Below, one piece after another: positions 60,041 to 64,000 of a DNA stretch of 64,000 nt. Below the pieces are notes generated by a model. The model saw only the letters and a list, made by a program, of their open reading frames with translations, did no database searches and was not told the DNA's origin. This DNA is from Paramacrobiotus metropolitanus (lineage: Eukaryota; Tardigrada; Eutardigrada; Parachela; Macrobiotidae). Position numbers and translations under genes: made by a program. Each line of letters starts with the position of its first letter. The first letter of the stretch is position 1. The DNA is taken from NCBI RefSeq assembly GCF_019649055.1, contig NW_026570240.1, forward strand, positions 1,395,996 through 1,459,995, read 5' to 3'.

Positions 60041-60829
60041 ACCCCGCAAACGGCTTTTGGGAACCCAACACAAAAAGAAAGAACTGGAAAAACAGGAATA
60101 AAAACTAAATAAAATGAGTTCTCATGCTCACGACTGGGCAAAGGCGGGCATATCCATCCACCGTCCAAGAACGAATGACTGATCCTCCTCCACGGGTGAC
60201 TGAATGAGATGGAAAGTGAGGAGAGGATCCTTGACGGGATGGAGAACTGAGCGTAGGCCAGAAGACTGAGTAGGATGGCAGAACGGCAGTCGGAGATCGG
60301 AGTACAAACAGAAAACGTCGGAACGCAATAAATGAAGATTTTTAGTGGCAAAGTTAAATTTAATGTAAATCGCCGATGAAAAATTCAACGCAAAAAAACA
60401 TCCGCGATGGAGAAAATAAAATAAAATAAACACCACTTTGAAATTGCGAAATACCAGCAACTGCATGTATTCAGTCAGCATTGCAACTCAAGGCGGTTAC
60501 CAATGCGACTCAATCCGCAAACGTACAATCACCGTAAGACGGCATTCAAAAGGATATCTTGGGAATAAATTCAGAAATTTACAGGCGCATTTGGAAGTTC
60601 TTCAACCACACACGGTTTTCGTCATACACCATTTTACTTCCTGACCGTCAACTTCAGTTACTGCATTTTTAGAGTCCGCTAAAGTTTCATTTACGATTTT
60701 AGGTTTTTCACAGTTGTCTGCGCCGATGCTACGACCAGCTAACTCATACCCATACTGAACTGAGTTCGTAGTACAAGGGCTTTCTCCTGTGACTGCGTAA
60801 GGCCAATTTTAACTTTTTCAAACTGCGCT

Positions 60830-61269
60830 TCACCGCACTTCAGCTACGCATTCAATATCACGCACTTTAGCACAATCTGACACATTTTCAACATTTCCAG
60901 TTACTTCAACGTTACCACATTTCAACAAAACATTTTCAATAGTTTTCACCATATTATGCCAGTAATACCGAGTGGTCAGATACTGTTGAACTGACACTCC
61001 GCACGGTATTAATTCGTTTTCACATATCGTTTGTGTACTGATTTTGTCAGTTGTTCTTGCCATTGTTTAGGCACTACAATTCTGTCAATTCCATTACCAG
61101 AACGCTTTCGACAAAGCAAACCATTTATCACAACCATGTGATAATTTCTCATTTTGAAATTTATTTTTCGCTTTACAGGATTTTTGTACAAGTAATACCA
61201 ATGTTTGATATCCTTGCACTTGCGCTGCTCGGCTTTCCAAAACTGTTCATTAACCAAATTTTCGGCCAA
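60830..61269 (-). pseudogene. Integrase N-terminal zinc-domain remnant
   Basis: Two overlapping minus-strand frames (61269-61009 and 61063-60830) together resemble the H2C2 zinc-binding domain of retroelement integrase. The first shows LLCRKRSGNGIDRIVVP, then a His in SVHKRY; the second shows TTRYYWHNMVKTIENVLLKC. A frameshift separates them. The DDE catalytic core is not seen downstream. Confidence 0.7.
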
Positions 61270-61285
61270 TAAGGCTTTACCAGTA

Positions 61286-61705
61286 TTATGGTATTACCCC
61301 GCAAACTTGACTAGACACAGTCGTTTGCGACGCATCGGGCGGTAGCTCATTGGGCACTGTTCGCCCCCGCAAACTTGAGTGCTGCAGCACTTTAGTTTCA
61401 ACATTTTCAGGTAATTTTGAATCGCACTGAACAGTACGAATTTCCATTGACCGCATTTCAACCCGTTTCATATTGTACCGTTTCAATACTTCAGGCGGCG
61501 GTTCTTTCGTAACAGCTTTCCATTTGCCTTCAAATGTACAGTACTTTGCTGGGTGCAGCTCGTGACACTTAGAACAGATCGGCTGACCACTGTCAGTTCG
61601 CCATTTGTTAACGTCGATTTCGACATTTCCGATCATGTACGGCTTATTACCGTTATTATTGTAGATTTCATAATTTTCATCGTATTCACAGTCGTCATCA
61701 TTCAA
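61286..61705 (-). pseudogene. Gag zinc-knuckle fragment
   Basis: A 139-residue minus-strand frame contains CSKCHELHPAKYC, a C-x2-C-x3-H-x4-C arrangement close to the retroelement zinc knuckle. An acidic N-terminal stretch precedes it. It is out of frame with the gag fragment upstream and stops just before the integrase remnant, where protease and reverse transcriptase would normally lie. Confidence 0.6.
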
Positions 61706-61809
61706 ATTACCATTTCACACTCACTGTACACATATTCACAGTCATCTTCATACTCACAACAGTCATCATTTTCGCATTTCTCGTTGCACTTTCAGTGCGT
61801 ACAGCGTTT

Positions 61810-62265
61810 TCAGCTGTGCCATAACGTCTTCAACAGTCTTAGGTTTGATATGACCAGCTTGCCATACCACTCCATTCGGGTTTTCTTCAGTCCCTGAACG
61901 AGAACTGAAACTCTTTCTTCTTCTTTTTTCGTATCAAGTGTATTAAACCAATTTAGGTAGCCATCGACATACGAATTTACCGTGTCTTCCTCTTTGAAGA
62001 CACGTGCGTACATCGCTTGCCGTACTTCGGCCGGGTCACTCTCCGATGAGAAGTGATTAACTAACAATGTCTTCCAGTAAATCCAGTCTTTATCTGGATT
62101 TAATTTTCTGTTTTCGACATACCACAAATACGCGTCACCTTTCAGTGCGTACGACAGTCCTTTTTCAATCAATTGTTTCTCAGTCCAGCCATTCAAATCT
62201 TTGCATCGTTCACAGTCCATTATGAAACGTTCTACTTTACCGCTTTCTTGTATACCTTCGTACAC
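61810..62265 (-). pseudogene. Retrotransposon gag fragment
   Basis: A 151-residue minus-strand frame carries the Retrotrans_gag pattern: LSYALKGDAYLWYVENRK, WIYWKTLLVNHF, DPAEVRQAMYARVF and VNSYVDGYLNWFN. This is the capsid-like part of Ty3/gypsy gag. Its N-terminal part and linkage to the zinc knuckle are broken. Confidence 0.8.
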
Positions 62266-63619
62266 TTGCGGGTACTGCAGTTTTTCACGGATAGCAGGTT
62301 TTGTTGCATTTCCTCCATTTTTGTCAACAGAGCTAGCTGACGTTTCATCAGTTCATCTGCTCGTGTTTTTCAATGCGATTTATTTTCTACACTCCCAGTT
62401 TTATTGCGCAGTTTAACCAGTTCAGCTGTTAGAGCACTGTTGCTTATTTCCATGTCTGTATTGCGGCCGTTCAGTGCATGACAGATACGATTTGCGTTAC
62501 TGTACTTCCTTTGCAAGGCTAGTGGTATATAGAGATGCCCAAGCAATCTCTTTTAATTCATTAACATTCATTTCATCATCAATTTTGACATCCCAATACT
62601 CAACTGCTGCTTCAAACCTATTCTGGTCAAGCGACAGTTCAATCAATTCCCCTGCAACGGGTGCATATCACTCCAGAATTCTTCATTTTCTGCGATTCCA
62701 CCAAACTGTACGGCATTTCCATTTTGAAATAAACCAGTACGTTCAGTTTCGTTTCGATCTGCTGCATTATCGTATGCAGTCGACGCATCACTTTCCATTC
62801 TATTCAATTTAGCCGTGTCCATTGCACTGGCTTCAGGTTTTATCCGGTAAGCTTTTGTCCCTACGCGGAAACTTCAGCTACGCTTTTGTTTTCAGTGTTC
62901 GTTACGCTGACTACCGGGTTGACTCTTTTGTTCTAACCGGATACTTCAGAAAGAGATTTTGATCGTCGGTGTTCTCTCACCGCTCACAGCACTGCAACTG
63001 CTCTGGCTGTATGGCTACGCTACGATAGGTGCACCTGTATGCTCGCTTTTCGCTCTCGCATACAAAACTATAGCTCAAGATTGTGTACACTGTATATGCG
63101 CAGGCACTGCTCTGGCATATAAAAACTTTAGCTCAAGGAAACTGCTTTCGAACTCTGTCTACTCACAGTCGGTTACGTAACCGCTACGCTTCAGATTTCT
63201 AGGTAACTCTGCCCTGGCCAGTGGCTACGAGAACCTGCTTCACTATCAGTTCATCAATTCACTTTCGTCATTTCATCAGTTCAATATTCATTTCATTTTC
63301 ATTTCATTCACTTCAGTGCTCATGGGTCGATCTACAGGTTATCCCTGCATCGCCCTGCTGGCAGGACAAACTGCTCAGCGTCCAGACGGGGCAAAGCCCC
63401 GGACATTTACAGGTTTTCGCCGTGGGTCGCAGGCACGAATCAGCAGGGTTTCCTTACCAAAGCGTCGCCAGTACCCGGACTACTAACGTTTAGGCGTCAG
63501 ACGGCAGACCAGCTGCCCGGACATCCGTCCAGTCAGTACAGTTGTACCCGGACTGAGCACTTTCAGAAGCCAACATTCACAATCACAATTTCAATCACAG
63601 TTTACTTGGCTGTCGGAAA

Positions 63620-63642
63620 GGTTCGAACATCGGTGGGCGCCA
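63620..63642 (-). promoter_or_regulatory. tRNA primer-binding site
   Basis: On the minus strand the site starts TGGCGCCCACCGATGTTCGA. Its complement looks like a tRNA 3' end: a T-arm GGTTCGAAC and a terminal CCA. It lies directly next to a TG that begins the right LTR at 63643. Its 23-nt match reaching into the T-arm is longer than the usual 11-18 nt. Confidence 0.75.
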
Positions 63643-64000
63643 TGACGGAGAGATCAGTACGATAGGAATAATTACCGTAATCTATCCTACCGACCTACTC
63701 AACGACAGAGTATGAGCTGATAATCTCAATGTGGCATAGCTAAGTCTACGAATCTATGCGAAGCGAGAACTGCATCTCCGACGATAATTTAATTAGAAAC
63801 TCCGAAACTGCCAAAACTCGTCCTGAGAGAACTGATCCCCAAAGTACTGCCACTCACGGACTTATATAGACACGGCGCATCCGTGTAGAAACAACCAAAA
63901 GTAAATCCGAACACAAAAGAGAACGATCGAGAAGGTACAGCGAATAATAGAAAGTACGAGTCAAGCCGTCACTTTACGTACTGTACTGCTATATTCCGTC
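63643..64000 (-). repeat. Right LTR (5' LTR of the element), cut by window end
   Basis: The LTR begins TGACGGAGAGATCAG directly after the primer-binding site. From 63718 it matches the left LTR at 59775. It contains a TATATA motif and a conserved hairpin ACACGG-CGCAT-CCGTGT. The outer end lies beyond the window. Confidence 0.85.

Larger units (their letters stand above)
59775..64000 (-). mobile_element. Decayed Ty3/gypsy-like LTR retrotransposon, internally deleted
   Basis: Direct repeats at both ends (59775-60040 and 63718-64000) flank minus-strand gag, zinc-knuckle and integrase zinc-domain fragments in that order. A tRNA primer-binding site lies at 63642-63620, next to the right LTR, which fixes minus orientation. 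Protease, reverse transcriptase, RNase H and the integrase catalytic core are missing: the zinc-knuckle frame ends at 61286 and the integrase frame starts at 61269. Frames shift between fragments, so the copy is dead. The order gag then integrase (with RT presumably between) is that of Ty3/gypsy. It is inserted in or beside the CNOT2 NOT-domain exon, and its right LTR runs out of the window. Confidence 0.88.

Noticed and set aside
63620-63642. tRNA gene suggested by the GGTTCGAAC T-arm motif
   Set aside because: Only a 3' half is present, followed directly by the LTR start. Reading it as a primer-binding site explains both the CCA and the position.
1-64000. CRISPR arrays, operons or prokaryotic features
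   Set aside because: The window is plainly eukaryotic with spliced genes. The only tandem short repeats are the foldback ends and low-complexity DNA.

Overview
This is a nuclear genomic window from an animal. All recognisable genes are split by short GT-AG introns (mostly about 50-400 bp, one probable GC-AG), and the encoded proteins are metazoan. The kettin-type Ig protein points to an ecdysozoan. Retention of HFM1/Mer3, ENDOV, CEP290 and GNB5 in one stretch would fit a tardigrade or a small non-insect arthropod, but the phylum cannot be fixed from this window alone.

Layout, left to right. GNB5 (+, start cut by the window edge, ends 2581). An unrecognised nine-exon gene (+, 3940-5625). A kettin-like muscle protein with a Gln-rich head and six Ig domains (+, 6783-14517). 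A small coiled-coil protein (+, 15524-17626) whose last intron holds a foldback element. Two more inverted-repeat elements (18061-18565 and 18594-19783) fill the gap before CEP290 (-, 20082-28319). A small candidate gene (-, 28699-29064). DJ-1/PARK7 (+, 29424-30582), endonuclease V (+, 32046-34067) and EFHD2/swiprosin (+, 35635-37807, with a TATA-plus-initiator promoter). ORMDL (-, 38944-40267), ABHD16A (+, 41177-43557), phafin/PLEKHF (-, 43953-45388), SAP18 (+, 47925-49225), HFM1 (-, 50053-54928) and CNOT2 (+, 55483-59774). CNOT2 is interrupted inside its conserved C-terminal NOT domain by a decayed Ty3/gypsy-like LTR retrotransposon (-, 59775 to the window end).

The genes are not an operon and do not form one pathway. 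They cover G-protein signalling, muscle structure, cilia (CEP290), oxidative-stress protection (DJ-1), inosine-nucleic-acid cleavage (ENDOV), calcium/actin (EFHD2), sphingolipid control (ORMDL), phospholipid hydrolysis (ABHD16A), endosomes (phafin), chromatin/splicing (SAP18), meiotic crossover (HFM1) and mRNA deadenylation (CNOT2). Several neighbours are divergent with short shared 5' regions: candidate gene/DJ-1, ORMDL/ABHD16A and HFM1/CNOT2.

Exon models were built by hand by matching splice sites, reading phase and remembered family sequences. Where every junction preserves phase and the total is a multiple of three, I give higher confidence. The points most worth checking are the LTR insertion in CNOT2, the unrecognised gene at 3940-5625, the cluster of three different inverted-repeat elements, and the possible mitochondrial extension of DJ-1.
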